Counted from the first letter of the stretch, positions 42,700 through 54,834 are shown. The stretch is 64,000 bases of DNA from Saturnia japonica (GCA_033032175.1 CM065322.1:15872001-15936000), one strand, 5' to 3'. The notes: generated from the letters alone by a model not told the origin. Numbers and translations are program-made.

Positions 42700-43155
42700 G
42701 GAGGTGGAAGCCCTCCCGGACTGCTTTATCCGCGTGCGCTGGTGTAATGATTAATGATACGTAAATGCAATGTAGAACAAAAATATTGGTCCTTAGTATA
42801 TCTAAAAAAAAGTCGGCGATAACATATGCCTATCTCTTATACATAAGCCACAATAAGCTATTTTCTGACGAACAATTATTAAAAATTAAAAAGTGATCTA
42901 TGAACATTATTTTTAGACATGGCATATTAATCCTTATGAGCAAAAGTTACTTCACCATGAAGACAATTTTATGAAGTTAAATTTTGCTCTGTATAGCACA
43001 TTATTTCGAAACATAGTATTAGGAGATAATGAAAAATTAAAATAATTTGTACTTGCGGGAAGAACAATTATGATAGACTACACGGATGCGTTGCGCATTA
43101 CGGTGTTTGTCGGATAAAATTAACACAATTAAAACCGTGGGGCACAGCTAGTGAT
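42700..43155 (+). repeat. Interspersed repeat family C, near full length
   Basis: CGCGTGCGCTGGTGTAATG, ATATTGGTCCTTAGTATATC, GCCTATCTCTTATACATAAG and GGGGCACAGCTAGTGAT mark the copy, in the same order as at 17815. Confidence 0.75.
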
Positions 43156-43199
43156 CTAATATTTTTTCTAGAAGTTATTAGACTATGAGCCGTAATCGG

Positions 43200-43575
43200 T
43201 AATCTATTTTAATAAATCTGTACTTTTGTCTGTACATTTCATATTTTTTCCAAATTTCTCGATACAGAAGTGACTGATATATTATATAAGTATTACAACT
43301 ACTGAGTTGAATATGTAATTAATTTTTTTGTCTGTCTGTCTATTTGAATGTTTGGATTAACTCGAAAACAGCTTGAAAGATTCTTATAAAATTTTGTACA
43401 AGGAAAGGTAATTCACAACCGATTTAGATAAAATCTCGTACACGGGAAGTATATGTCATTTCACAATTGATAAACTATATGAATTGTCAATAATATGAGT
43501 TAAATTAAAATTACGGGATGAAAATAATTACTGCGTAACAAACGCGTGCGGAGCCGCGAGAACACCGCTAGTCTA
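43200..43575 (+). repeat. Interspersed repeat family B
   Basis: AATAAATCTGTACTTTTGTC opens and ACGCGTGCGGAGCCGCGAG with ACACCGCTAGT closes the copy. Confidence 0.75.
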
Positions 43576-43714
43576 TATTAATATTATAAAGAAAAGCAAA
43601 TTGTTTTTTTTTTTTTTATGGTTTGATTGTTTGAACGCAATTATTAACTAAAAACTACCCGTGAACTATGAAAAATTATTTATGCGTTTTATAGCCTGTT
43701 TACTGATAAAGGTT

Positions 43715-44228
43715 ATCTATATAAATAATAAAATTGAAGTGTCTGTTTGTGATGTCAAATTAACAACTTTTTACTAAATGCATATGAAAGTATATACGAT
43801 ACCTATAACAAAACATCCCTTTTTAAAGTTTTGTCTGTCTGTTAGTTCCGGGTAATCTTCGAAACGGTTGGACCGATTTTGACGGGACTTTCAATGGTAG
43901 ATAGCTGAATTTATAGGGAATAACTTAGGTTACTTTTATTTTACAAAAGAATTAGGGTTCCACACAAATAAAAAAAATTGATCATGGTGAATCAATTCGG
44001 GCGCTTAAATGGCTTACGCTGAGTGAACCATAAGAGATATATCAAATTAATGTACTAAATAATTGTAGACATTAAAAATACCTACAAAAAAGTGTGGGAG
44101 AGTATACATCTATCTTCTAAGAAACACCCACAATAAGCATTTTTGTCTTTAAAATAGCAGGGAGCGGAGAGCACGATTCGCACAGACATTCTGTAGTGCA
44201 CGTGAACGAAGCCACGGGCACAGCTAGA
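43715..44228 (-). repeat. Interspersed repeat family A, near full length, reverse
   Basis: It begins ATAATAAAATTGAAGTGTC, contains CGGGTAATCTTCGAAACGG and ends ACGGGCACAGCTAGAAG. Confidence 0.8.
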
Positions 44229-44385
44229 AGTCTCTAAAACTTGACGCTACGACCCTAGGAATTGCAGCAGTAACTATGAACTACGTGAGCAATGCGGCAA
44301 TGATAGGTTACAGAGGGGAATGTTAGTTAGGGGCGGCGCGCGGAGCGTTACGCGGTGTCAGGATAGTAGATACTGTCCAAATAAT

Positions 44386-44687
44386 CCTGGTACAGATGTA
44401 GCTAAAAGTTGGTATTTAAAAAAACCTGGTACCCTCAAGTAAAATAGCAAATACCAAGGGCTTAGTACCGTTGTCCGTTCCCCTAGAGAACCATTTTTAA
44501 GCTCGTCGGGGCTCAAAATTTGTAAACGTCATAGCATTATTGCTTCTTCCGCCGCGCCGTGCCGCGCTTCGAGATCTTTCTTTTAGCTCCTGTTGGTAAA
44601 GTTGGTATTATAGCGTACCAGCATAATATTTACCAGGTACATGGTACAAGAATCTGACACCTGGTACTTGTACGAAGAACCTGGTAC
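44386..44687. promoter_or_regulatory. Cluster of CCTGGTAC motifs
   Basis: CCTGGTAC occurs at 44386, 44425, 44660 and 44680. Related GTACCAG or ACCAGGTAC strings lie near 44614 and 44632, and GGTAC at 44643. GC-rich patches flank the cluster. It could be the subterminal repeats of a DNA transposon or a binding-site array; I cannot tell which. Confidence 0.45.
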
Positions 44688-44699
44688 GTCCACCCTCCC

Positions 44700-46387
44700 T
44701 AGCGCGGTGGAGATATCAGAATAAATTTCTCAGAGGTGAAACCGTGGTCCAAAACTAGTTATTACATATTACTTTTTTTTTCATTCTAGTACCTACCTAT
44801 GTATTGTAGATATTCATATAAAATCAAATTATTATTTGGTATGTAGTGATTACTTAAATATAAATAGCAAAAAAAACTATTAGTGATTTATTAAAGTTTT
44901 TGGTATTTTTTAATAAAAATATTTCTAATATATTTTAATGAGCAGTTAAACGTATGGTTTCATTAAAATAGCCGCCTCAGCTTTATCATTAAATTTTAAG
45001 AAATAAAATTCAAAATCAATTGGAAATAGTAACAATAGTCTAACATCATAAGTTGTTCACAAAAATTTCAATGGAATAAGAATTTTTATGTTTTCTCAGA
45101 ACCAACGCTCCGCTCGAGGCCATACGTCATGCTAAGCTGTATTTACTTATTTTTAAATACAATATAACCTTTATGTAGTAGATAATAGAGTCTAAAAATT
45201 ATTTGACAGTCGTTTTATATACCTGAAGGTGTAGATAACTTCCTTTTGTTCTAAACTCTAAACTGAACGAAATTCGCAACGATCCAGGTTTTGTATTGGC
45301 AAAAACTAAGGACTTCGGAAAGGTATTAAGTAATATTTATTATATGAATATTATTCCTTTGTCGCTTGCGTTTTATTTTAAACAACTATTTTAAAGTTCA
45401 TAACAAGTTATAGGTAGATAATTGATAAAATTACAAGAAATTTATAAATGTGTACCTGTCAGATTATCTTGTAAAAGGTGTTATCTGTCGCCATTTTGTA
45501 AATTCTTTTGCGACTTTGATAATTAAATAATAAATGAGGTAAGGTTAAAATTAAGTATTATTTAAATTACAAACGTAAACATTTTAAATGCTTAAATTCT
45601 AAGTAATTGTATTTTTTTCTTTCTGTGTTTTGTTGATAATATACTATAATTAATGAATGATTAATGTAATCATTATGATTTTTTGTACTGTACCAAACTA
45701 CTTTTTATAGACCAGCAAATAACTCAGTTGTACTAAAATGAAAATAATAATTTGATACAAGGGCTATTGCTGACTGATAATTTTACCGGACTTCGAAAAA
45801 GGAGGATTGTTTTTCGAGTCTATATATTTCTTTCGCTTGATGCTGCGTAACAAACGCGTGCGGAGCCGCGAGCACACCGCTAGTTTATTTCTAAAATTGA
45901 CCTTAGTTATAGCCACGATAGAACCCTAGTCAACCCCGTGCAAGAATGGCGTGATATAATTCCTAAAGTACTGGGAATCTAGCTAAGCTGATATACTCGG
46001 TCTCGTATTTCGCAACGCCATGAATCTTGGTGGCCGCTTACTCGACATAATGTTATTAGCCAAAACATCCTGTGATTTAACTTCATGGTGATATTGATAG
46101 CCATGGAACCTAGCATGGAACCTTCGTCAGTGTTATTGATCTTCCAAACGGCCATTTTAAACTGTCATTATTTACACTAATCGACGTAGGTATTATACAT
46201 TTTCATTTTCGTAAATGTCAATCAAGTCACTGTCAAGTGATTGGACAGAAAAGCATCAAGTTGATATTGTAATATTTTTGCACTTTAGTAATATTTTGTA
46301 ACGTCATTTAATGATAATCTTTTTTAAAAAAGCTGACAAACTGTTTTCTCTTTTTAACTAGCAACACTACGATATCTTTAAATTAAT
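44700..46387. other. Non-coding stretch; one family B end
   Basis: GCTGCGTAACAAACGCGTGC, GAGCCGCGAGCACACCGC at 45843-45890 is the last part of family B. No gene is recognised elsewhere. Confidence 0.5.
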
Positions 46388-46660
46388 ACCTGAAGCAAAA
46401 GCTTTCGGTACCATTTTAAGCGTATTGCGTGCACGGAAGACTTTGTCATTTGGCATGGATAAAGTATACATGAAGAAAGAATAAACCTCTTTTATCGAGG
46501 TCTTATAATTTCTTTTCAAGGGAAAATTTCTCTAGTACCGTTGCCGTTATTATTTGAAACGTGTCGAAACGAAAAAGCGACACTAAAAAGTGACAAATTT
46601 ATTTACTTCGAGACTTGTACGCACTCTTGTATTTTCAGTACGAGTGGTCGATAGTTCGAG
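46388..46660. repeat. Short shared blocks
   Basis: 46388-46480 (GAAGCAAAAGCTTTCGGTACC.., ATTGCGTGCACGG) matches 14520-14600. 46612-46675 (ACTTGTACGCACTCTTGTA, GATAGTTCGAGTCCCGG) matches 23512-23575. Confidence 0.6.
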
Positions 46661-46839
46661 TCCCGGTGATTTTAGGATATTTTAAAGAAGATATTTTAAT
46701 GTTTTCTGAAGATTTCATTTCTACCGCGTGTAAACTGACTTTTAAAAAAAAAATGAAAAACATAAGGATCTATTAGAAAAATGTACAATCTCAGATAATA
46801 TTTTTTGTATCAAATATCTGACATAGCGATAAACCCGTC

Positions 46840-47395
46840 AAAGTGACTTCTTTTGGTTTTTCACGTTTCGAGATCCGCCAGTGTCGGTCCAGTGTCCTGC
46901 CGAGGTCGGATCGCGACTGATTGGCCAAGCCATGGTGAGTCTGTAAAAGCCATCTGAGGTTCCAGGGCCTCTAAGGCAACAGTACAGTCACAAAAAAAAA
47001 TTACAGGCCGGCATGAGAGCAACGATCGTCAAAAGATTGTGGATCTCTCGGTGGTCGCAGTTTTTTTGTATTGGATAGAACTGTATTGTGTTGTATTGTG
47101 CCATCACTTTGCTAGAAAACTCCTAATAATTTTACTGTTTAATCTTCTTCTTCTTGATTTGGCGCCGCAAAAATCACTTGCCAGTGTCAGTAGCATTTTC
47201 TAATATTCAAGATGGATCCAACAAGATGGTGGCTCCCTTGTTAGAAGCATCTAGGGAGTTTTTGTGAAATCTCAAAATGCATTTTTCCAGTTTATATTTA
47301 TAATCCACTTCACGTATGCACAATACCACAACATGGCAGATCAAAATCCCGCCAAAAACTCTCATGTTGAATCTTGTGTATAAATAAAATGATAG
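46840..47395. repeat. Repeat families J and L with the GCTGTAAAAGCC unit
   Basis: AAGTGACTTCTTTTGG and TGAGTCTGTAAAAGCCATC with CAGGGCCTCTAAGGC are followed by TTTGGCGCCGCAAAAATCAC, AAGATGGTGGCTCCCTTG and CACGTATGCACAATACC. Confidence 0.65.
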
Positions 47396-47655
47396 AGGTA
47401 TGTCGTGCGCGCATCACGCAAAAACTACTGGTGTTTTTTTTTTGTTGTTTTCTCGATAATTACTTGGTCCATATCTAATAAAAATATATCACGATATATC
47501 ATTCATTAAGAAGTTATAAGAAACTAAAAATTTTCTAAGCACTACGCGTTCAGCGATATATTTTCTTACCGTGGAGGAGAAGTGGGCATTATAATATTCG
47601 TATAGATTGTATAGATTAACGCGTACGAAGTCGCGGGCTGTTGCTAGTTTTAAAT
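47396..47655. repeat. Repeat-like segment GTGCGCGCATCACGC..GAAGTCGCGGGCTG
   Basis: It starts AGAGGTATGTCGTGCGCGC and ends CGTACGAAGTCGCGGGC. A reversed, diverged relative may be 35955-36100 (GCCCGCGCTCCGCTCGCGTG .. GCGTCATGCGCG). Confidence 0.5.
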
Positions 47656-47827
47656 AATGCGTTGATAATTTAAAAACAAAGAAAAAGTTGAAAACTCAAA
47701 TTTTCGCTTAATAATAATCTACGTACAATGCACTGTAAGCAGTTTTTCATATTTAATAAATAAAGTAATGCTATGTAATTTAAAACAACGCAACGCGGTA
47801 TTATGACGTAGGAGAATCGCATTATTT

Positions 47828-48068
47828 AACCGACTTCCACAAAAGACGGGAGCGGTTTTACTGAATCCGAATGTACCAATTTATTTTTGTTTAATGGATG
47901 TTTAGCCATAACTTCTTTGTATATGAACCGATTTGGATAATTCTTTTTTTGTTTGATAGGGGATACCTCAAGGGTGGTCCCATTTTAGTTTCATTGGCAT
48001 TGGACCTCCAACTTCGAAGATATACAAGGGAACTCTTCAAAATCATAGAAGTTGGTTTTCTTTTTTGT
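47828..48068 (+). repeat. Interspersed repeat family D, best copy
   Basis: ACCGACTTCCACAAAAGACG, TAACTTCTTTGTATATGAAC, GATAGGGGATACCTCAAGGG and AATCATAGAAGTTGG define the family. Confidence 0.75.
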
Positions 48069-48391
48069 TAAAAAGTGTTTTGTTTGATATGGTTACATAA
48101 TTGTTTTGAATAAACATATTTACACATTGTGCAGTAAATAAAATAAAATAACTGCTAAGTGCTAATTAGAACAAAAGACGATAAAAAATAAACCACCCAA
48201 AATCGTTTTGCTAACTTATGTTCAACATAATATATCGTTTTATTCGTTTTAATTATGTTTTAGTTTCAATGAAATTGTTAAAAAAACGCGCGTGCAAGGT
48301 CCAATGCGCGCGATTGGAGATTACTCTATTTGTCTTGCAATTTATACATTAAGCGAAGTTAAATTATTAATATATTACTTAGATTTCAACT

Positions 48392-48600
48392 GTGTTATTA
48401 GCCTAGTGGTCATAAGCGCGATTGCTGTGCTCGCAGCCCTGGGTTCGATTCCCAAATCGAGCTGATTGTTATTGGGTTTTTCTATGAAATTCTCAGTATC
48501 AGCTCGGAGTTTGGCTTTGTGCCGAACGGTCGGTGTACATTAGTATACCTCTGCCTAATGCTGCGAGGAATACAAGCGTGAAGGTCTGTTATGTTATGTA
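48392..48600 (+). repeat. tRNA-derived SINE (family F)
   Basis: TTAGCCTAGTGGTCATAAGC and GGGTTCGATTCCCAAATCG are the A- and B-box regions. The tail is GGTCTGTTATGTTATG. Confidence 0.8.
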
Positions 48601-48888
48601 CTAAAAAAACGTTGTGTACTAGTACGTAATGACAATTACGTAATAGAAGTAATTTCAGTATTTACATAAAAGCGCATTTATTATAAGATGCGCGGGACAT
48701 ATTGCGCGAAGGGCCAACGTAACAAATTCACTTTTCGATTTTGCTCTATAACCGCGAGCTATAAATGTAAATCGATTTTTAAGAAGTAAGCTACAGAAAT
48801 ATTTTATAGCGATCTTACAGAGAGTTTAAAGTTTTTTTAAGCGTCATTATCGATGAACTGATCTCGAAGAAAAGTAAAAAAATGTGCC

Positions 48889-49245
48889 ATGATGTCAGAC
48901 GTCATAAAGAAATTAATCCTAAGCGCTAAGCGGGACGTACCATTCCCAAAAATACACACGCGTATTTCTTTCCAGACGTATAATAAAAACCAGTATACAT
49001 ATATAACCCATTTTTATTTAAATCTACTGTCTTTTGGTAATAAACGACATGTCTCCAAATCTCGAAGCGCAAATCGATCATACAACAAAAGCGGACTGAA
49101 AAACACAAAAGCACCTAACAAAAGGTGCGTCGCCTTGCAGCTCGTGCTCCAACAGCTGCAGAAGCATCTGCCGCCCACGCCCCTCTCACTCCTCGCCCTT
49201 CCCCGCCGCTGGCCCTACCTGGTCATCCCATCTGGAGTCCGGTAG
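48889..49245 (+). other. 118-codon open frame, doubtful
   Basis: The frame runs from ATG at 48889 to TAG at 49243-49245. The last 43 codons (from 49115) are GC-rich (KHLPPTPLSLLALPRRWPYL) and resemble exon composition. A weak acceptor, GCCTTGCAG, at 49139 could start a small exon there. The first part is compositionally like intergenic DNA. I recognise no domain and no second exon. Confidence 0.2.
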
Positions 49246-49384
49246 AATCAAATCAACGATTTGCCCATCTGTCTTCGTAACTTGCTCTGACAATTTTCAT
49301 TGATAATAATTTTAAAAAACACGATCTATATTTAGTTACTGGTTTATAATTCTTACAGCTGGTCGCTTATACTATTTAATGAAT

Positions 49385-49605
49385 GTAAATTATTTTTATT
49401 TATTTTACAAACAAACGTACGGTCCGCCTGGTGGTAAGCAGATACCGTAGCCTTAACCTTGACCCATCTTCCCCAAGCCCTGGAAACCGTACTCACCGCA
49501 TGAACACAGCGCAAGGTTGGCTGTGATCTTCTGTAGGGTGGAGGTATTCCACCGGGTGAGCGGCGTCAAGTAGAGAGAAATCTTCAAAGAAATTTCCTAT
49601 GTTCT
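49385..49605 (+). repeat. Repeat family H
   Basis: AAACAAACGTACGGTCCGCC, GTGGTAAGCAGATACCG and CTTCTGTAGGGTGGAGG match 37925-38160. Confidence 0.75.
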
Positions 49606-49847
49606 GTTCTTTTTCTCTTATCTCTCTCTTAATATTAAGTGGTTGTTTAGTCAATGATGGTAAGACATAAATGAAGCTGGCTGGCTCGCCAGTCCGGCTG
49701 CCAGGGCATAAAGGTGGATGCTTGAAAAAAAATTTTCACCTTGAGGATGGTAGCTTCCAGATTGTTAAGGGAACCAACAGTTCAACAGGTGTTTTTGGTG
49801 GGATTTCAAACTATCATGTACCTATCGGTTTTTGTTTTCTATTCATG

Positions 49848-50160
49848 ATTTTTACCATTGTGACCACAATCTCAGCTGATCTTAAGTGACGATGTGGCCC
49901 AATGTGGTTGTACGCTAAACCTACTGGAAGATTGGCTCTCAAGTGCTTCTGCCGGAACACACCAATTAGTTTTGGCGGTAGATTTTCAACTTGAGGGTGG
50001 TAGCTAGCCAGGCAGGCATTTGAAGAAGCCCTACCACCATGCTATCGTTTCATCACAATGTTTTCCTTCACCGGGCGCTCAATTTCATTGCAGGGATTCA
50101 AACTCACGTCGATCGACGCGGAGACCGTACACGCTAATAACTGAGTCATAATTGCTTGAT
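49848..50160 (-). repeat. SINE family E, near full length, reverse
   Basis: GACCACAATCTCAGCTGATC opens the reversed copy and CACGCTAATAACTGAGTCAT closes it at the tRNA-like head. The middle has CAATGTTTTCCTTCACCGG. The plus-strand frame at 49671-49889 overlaps its start and is not a gene. Confidence 0.75.
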
Positions 50161-50285
50161 TATGTAATACAGATAGCATTTTGCATAATAAAGCTTGGGT
50201 AAAGTGCATAAGTGAAGTGGACTGGAAATAATAAAATGACACAAAAACTCCCAAGAAAGTTTTAACAAAGGAGCCGTCATTCTGT
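50161..50285 (-). repeat. Repeat family J fragment, reverse
   Basis: GAAGTGGACTGGAAATAATA and CACAAAAACTCCCAAGAAAG, with GGAGCCGTCATTCTG, are the reverse of family J phrases at 47215-47320. Confidence 0.55.
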
Positions 50286-50529
50286 TTGTCAAAAAATTTG
50301 TCTCTTTCTACCGAACGATAATCAAACTAATTGGTAATTTCATCACATTTTTATTGACTATGGTCATGTTCTTGTTTTATTAATCTGTGGTCCGGTTAAT
50401 GTCCAATTCGAACATTTTAATTATCTACTTCCAAATTAATTACCTTAATTTTTCAAAATACCGAACTATATTCGTTAATCTGTTTAATCAGAAACGAAGG
50501 TAAATACGTAGTGAAGAAATTATTATAAT

Positions 50530-50890
50530 ACTAGCTGTGCCCCACGGTTTCATCCGTTTTAAATTTATTCGACATTACTCTCCACTGCACCATTCCCTCG
50601 GCAACGCACGGTCATGTAGCCTAGGTGCACGGACCAAAAAATAGCTATGTATCGTTGTTCCCACTTCTCGTACTTGTCTACAGCTTACTAGATTTTTGAC
50701 GTTCATAGTTATTGCTCCGCTCCTGAAGGCTGAAGCGTGAAATTATACAGCCTATAACTTTCCTCAATAAATAGGCTGAGAAATACATAAAGACCTTTTT
50801 AAAGTTGCCTGATATTTGCAAAGATTAGATCGTACAAACAAACAAAATCTCTTGAGCTTTACAATATTACCATAGATTTGTATGCGTCAA
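50530..50890 (+). repeat. Repeat related to the one split by the THAP element
   Basis: ACTAGCTGTGCCCCACGGTT, CAGCCTATAACTTTCCTC, AATAAATAGGCTGAG and CTTGAGCTTTACAATATTAC follow the order expected for the 24395/26295 repeat. Confidence 0.55.
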
Positions 50891-50939
50891 TACAAATGCA
50901 TATTACATCGGTGTTTTTAAGAAATTTTATTGTCTGTGA

Positions 50940-51060
50940 CAATATGTAGTGCATCGTCGTTGGGTTAGGTGCGCTCGCGCCGCGCGCCACCTCGCCTCGC
51001 CCCGGTACACAGCTGTCGTTGCAGCTGCGTACGCGCAGATTGCGTCGACCTGTCGCTAGC
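50940..51060. other. GC-rich patch
   Basis: About 110 bases of CpG-rich sequence (GCGCTCGCGCCGCGCGCC, then CAGCTGTCGTTGCAGCTG) stand alone. They could be a promoter remnant or repeat; nothing else supports a gene. Confidence 0.3.
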
Positions 51061-51244
51061 TAACTTCTCTACGCATACATAAAATTACATCGAACATTTT
51101 ATTACGATAATTTTAAAAACAGTTTTTTTTTTTTTTTAATAACCATTGAATGATCTATCGATCATAGAAGAAACAGTTCGCATTGTATGTTTTATGTATT
51201 TATAGGTATAGGTAAAACATTTTTATAGACTTAGCGTTTGGCCT

Positions 51245-51510
51245 CATCTTGAGTGAGAATGTCACCGAAGATGGCAACCCGCTAAGCCTAATGCATCTGC
51301 CAGAAAAACCTATAGAAGCTTGGCGACAGATTTTCAACTTGAGACTGGTAGATAGCTAGCAAGGCGGGCATTAGAAAATGCTAATGCTGTGGTTTCATCA
51401 CGATGTTTTCCTTCACCGGGCGCTCAGGCTCATTGCAGGGATTCGAACTCACGTTGTTGGATGCGGTGTCCATACACGCTATCATTGAACCATAAATGGT
51501 CAAGGAGCTA
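51245..51510 (-). repeat. SINE family E, reverse
   Basis: GACAGATTTTCAACTTGAG, CGATGTTTTCCTTCACCGG and AGGGATTCGAACTCACG (reverse B box) identify it. Confidence 0.75.
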
Positions 51511-51829
51511 ATTTTACAATTGTATGGATTGTATGTTCGAACAGGTTGTATGAAAAAATAAACGGCTTAACAAATCTAAAGGAAGCCAGGAAGAGTTTTT
51601 CAAGGATAGATTAGCGGTCCATCCTTTCTGCTTACTCCAATAGGGTTATGGCGTGAGATGAAACTCGTATTTCGATGAAGGAAAACATCGGATAAACACA
51701 AATTACAAATTGATGAAAAACAAACATCATGGACTGCATGGACACGTGGATCTGCAGAAGAAACCACTTCTGACGTCAAAAACAGGAGAGGAACTTAAAT
51801 GCGTGCCTCAATGCTCCTGATTGTAATCC

Positions 51830-51990
51830 AGAAACAACGGTAACCAACTAGAGATCTTCATTACATCGCCGGTAGCCGCTGTCATGCCGGCCTGCAGGCC
51901 TCCCAGAAGCTGGATATAAATACACTGACTGAACCCGAAACGCGACAACACCAAAAGTTAGTAACTCTGACGGGTTTATCTAGGCGATTG
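51830..51990 (+). repeat. Repeat family L
   Basis: GTAATCCAGAAACAACGGTA, CGCTGTCATGCCGGCCTGC and CTGAACCCGAAACGCGACAA match 13290-13450 and parts of 35520 and 46850. Confidence 0.65.
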
Positions 51991-52794
51991 TGTTCGCGAT
52001 CCAGTTGGATACAGAATAGATGTCCTAACACCGCTTGTCCAGTTTAATTCCTAAATAAATTACCGAATTATAACATTTATATAAAAAATACATAGAACGG
52101 ATACAGAAAAGATTTTTGTGGCACATTCGTTTTAGCTCTAATATGGCAAAAAAGATTCCAGAATATCATGACCGTATCAAACATTTTAAACTAATTACCT
52201 GATTAATGATTATGCAGTTGTAGGAAGTTGTTAGAACGTATGTTTTGATTTAAACTGATCAATGGAGTAATAATAGATTGTCCACAAATCACGAATTAAT
52301 TCAAAATTGATATTCCCGTTAAGCTCCCCAGATCTAATAAATACGTCCCGTTTTACATCCCTCACTCCTAACCACTAATCACCAATTTAAGCTTTTTCTG
52401 TCCAGTGAATAATATTTCTAAGACATTTAATAAATTGCACAAAAATTCCTATAACTTTTCTAATAAAAGAACGAAATTTAAAAAAACAGTATTTTTCCTA
52501 TAACATTCATTATCTAATTCGTTTTATGTTAATTCTTTATGTTTATTATTTTATATGTAACATATATAATTAAATTTAAATTTATTATAATATTTAAGTA
52601 TTTTGTCTTAAAACGTCGTGTTCGCCTATAATAATTATAACAGCATTTTAATTTTATATTATGAATAGTTTTTAATAGCAACATATTTATGCTATTTTAT
52701 GTTCGTGAGCTAAATAAAATAAAATATATAAATAAATAAATTATATTATCTCGATACGAGATGGTGGGTTTAATAGCTGGTGTAATGTCCTACC
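51991..52794. other. Very AT-rich stretch, nothing recognised
   Basis: No exon, repeat copy or hairpin stands out. Confidence 0.45.
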
Positions 52795-52796
52795 TA

Positions 52797-54207
52797 GGGT
52801 TGCCAACCGTACTATAATAGTATACAGTATTGTTGGGTACGCGTCACTTCCCCTCTGCGTGAGGGGGGGGGGGGGTGACGTTTCCCCGGTTTGGACGGGC
52901 GTTTTGTTGCGCTGGATGCCCGTCTCGTAGATACCGTACGGATGCCAGTGGGTGGCGTGATGTTAGTGGTGAGGGGGTCCGGGGGGTGCAATAATGCACG
53001 ACCGCTTGAGGTGCCGGGTCTTCAATGAAAGTCGATATCTTGTTGATTGTTCGCAGGACGACCAAAGCTTTTTTCTTGTAGTTACTCGTTGCTTGTACTT
53101 GTAGACTCGTTGAATTGCACCGTGCCCAATACGGCCCTTCTTCGAGCTTAAGTGGTTCGAGGAATGACCGTAAAGAGAGCCCCGTTTTATTCCGTGTTTA
53201 TTTCGTGTTTTAACTTTACTTTTCGCTTTGGTTGCCCTGTTAAACTCTTTATATTTCTCTCATTATATATCTTATGTACACATGTCATATATCAAAATGT
53301 TCCTCTTTGAATTACCTATCCATTACATATTCACTTATAATATACATTACGTATATATTCCGTACATAAGCCAAAAACAATGTAATTTACGGGCGACATC
53401 ACTTTTTTCCGCTCGTAAAATCTCTATAACATTCGATATACTTACTCTATTGGCTTACTCTATATGTTAATCTATTCTATGTTAGTTATATTTTCACATA
53501 TGTGACACACAATACATAATCGTTTATATACATCTTAACATGTAACATGCAACTTGTAATGTAGCGTATTCGCTTACATTTTTCTATAATATTGTCAATA
53601 TTAATCTATTTTATCGTAACACATAGTATATAACACGTAAATATAATAATAACACATAATACCCTAACCTAAGACACGAAAAACAAGCTGTTCTGTCGCC
53701 AACAAGTATTGTAGTATATTTCGAGCCTGAATATATGTTGAAAAAAATATAATATGCAAAAAATTTTTTTATTTTCAACAACGAAATCCAACAAACATTT
53801 CGTTCATTTTCAAAATTTTTGGACGCTCCTTTGCATTGACTTTTATCTGATGCGAAAGCATGTATCCGAACCCATCGTCTCATAATATGCGTTCCGACTT
53901 CCGAACCTTTATTTTATTTTTGTTTCGGGATTTCGATAATTATTTTTAATTTCATGTCATGAAAAAATGAGCTTCTGATTTATATAAATTTAAAAAATAA
54001 TGTGATAAGTAAATCATATTATAACAATTTATTTTACGTAAAATAATTTTTGAAAGTGTTAGAAATAAAGAAGTAACAAATAATATATTTCATTATTTTT
54101 TCCATAACATACTATATTTTTTTAGAATTGTATATGATTGATCTGTATATAAATACATAGCTTGATTCGAAAAATACTATTTTTCCCTGAAAAAATGTTG
54201 GCAACCC
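52797..54207. mobile_element. TA-flanked unit with GGGTTGCCAAC inverted ends
   Basis: GGGTTGCCAAC (52797-52807) faces GTTGGCAACCC (54197-54207), with TA outside each. Near both ends an ATAGTAT string occurs. The unit is 1,411 bp, long for such a MITE, probably because of a second insertion inside (see 52831-53634). Frames inside are incidental. Confidence 0.5.
52831..53634 (+). mobile_element. Possible solo LTR nested in the TIR unit
   Basis: It begins TGTTGGGTACGCGTC, the style of BEL/Pao LTR starts, and ends near CGTAACACA(T). AGTAT precedes the start (52826-52830) and follows the end (53635-53639), a plausible 5-bp duplication although one base separates it from the expected CA. Its left 350 bp are GC-rich, with a run of 13 Gs near 52865, unlike its surroundings. 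Confidence 0.35.
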
Positions 54208-54234
54208 TAGTTACCACCCAGCTATAAATGTAGA

Positions 54235-54500
54235 GCCCCGTGAAGCTGTCAACGCCCAAGTTCGGTGGAGCTGTAAAAACCGCAGCGGCTCTGTTTTTGG
54301 ATAGGGCCCCTAAGGCTAATAGAGTAGTAAGTCCGAAAAAGAAAAAAAAGCTGGCAACGTCAAGTTCGGTGAAGCTGTAAAAGCCACAGCGGCTTCAGGG
54401 CCCCTAAGGCTAACAGTGTAGTCAGATCTAAAAAATAAGCTGTCAAAGTCTCTAATGGGTCCAGGGCCCTTATGGCTAACATTATAAAGTCAATGCGGGA
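54235..54500 (+). repeat. Three decaying tandem copies of a GCTGTAAAAGCC..GGCTAACAGTGTAGTCA unit
   Basis: Copies start near 54245, 54350 and 54435. Each contains AGCTGT(C)AA, GGGCCC(C/T)TA(A/T)GGCTAA and (A)GTAAGTC or GTAGTCA. Single dispersed copies lie at 5850, 15061 (reverse) and 46940. Confidence 0.65.
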
Positions 54501-54834
54501 AAAACAATACTTACAAAATGGCTAAAAATTAAAAGCCTTTAATTTCGCTTTTTTTACTAATAATACTAGACAGAACGATGGCATCCAGTGGTATGTTGAT
54601 GACCGGCGGTGACAGTCGAAAGATTACAATATATGAACAGTCACTGGTCACTTGCGTGCCTACTGCCAGCAGTGAAAGCCAGTTATAGGTAACTCGATAT
54701 TATATTAGGTACCTGATTTCGAAACGTTATAACTCGTCGAAGCGGGTCGGGGTATCCATGCTATGCGATACTAGGTGGTGCCCCCGACTTCATTCACTTC
54801 AAAATGTTTAAAAACCGGGGATCTATATAATTAT

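Noticed and set aside
52864..52877. Run of 13 Gs as a functional G-quadruplex
   Set aside because: A single homopolymer is more simply explained as microsatellite expansion, and its length may be an assembly uncertainty.
53228..53470. 80-codon plus-strand frame and the 90-codon minus-strand frame at 53611-53883
   Set aside because: Both are Tyr/Ile/Phe-rich translations of AT-rich DNA inside the TIR unit; no start context or domain.
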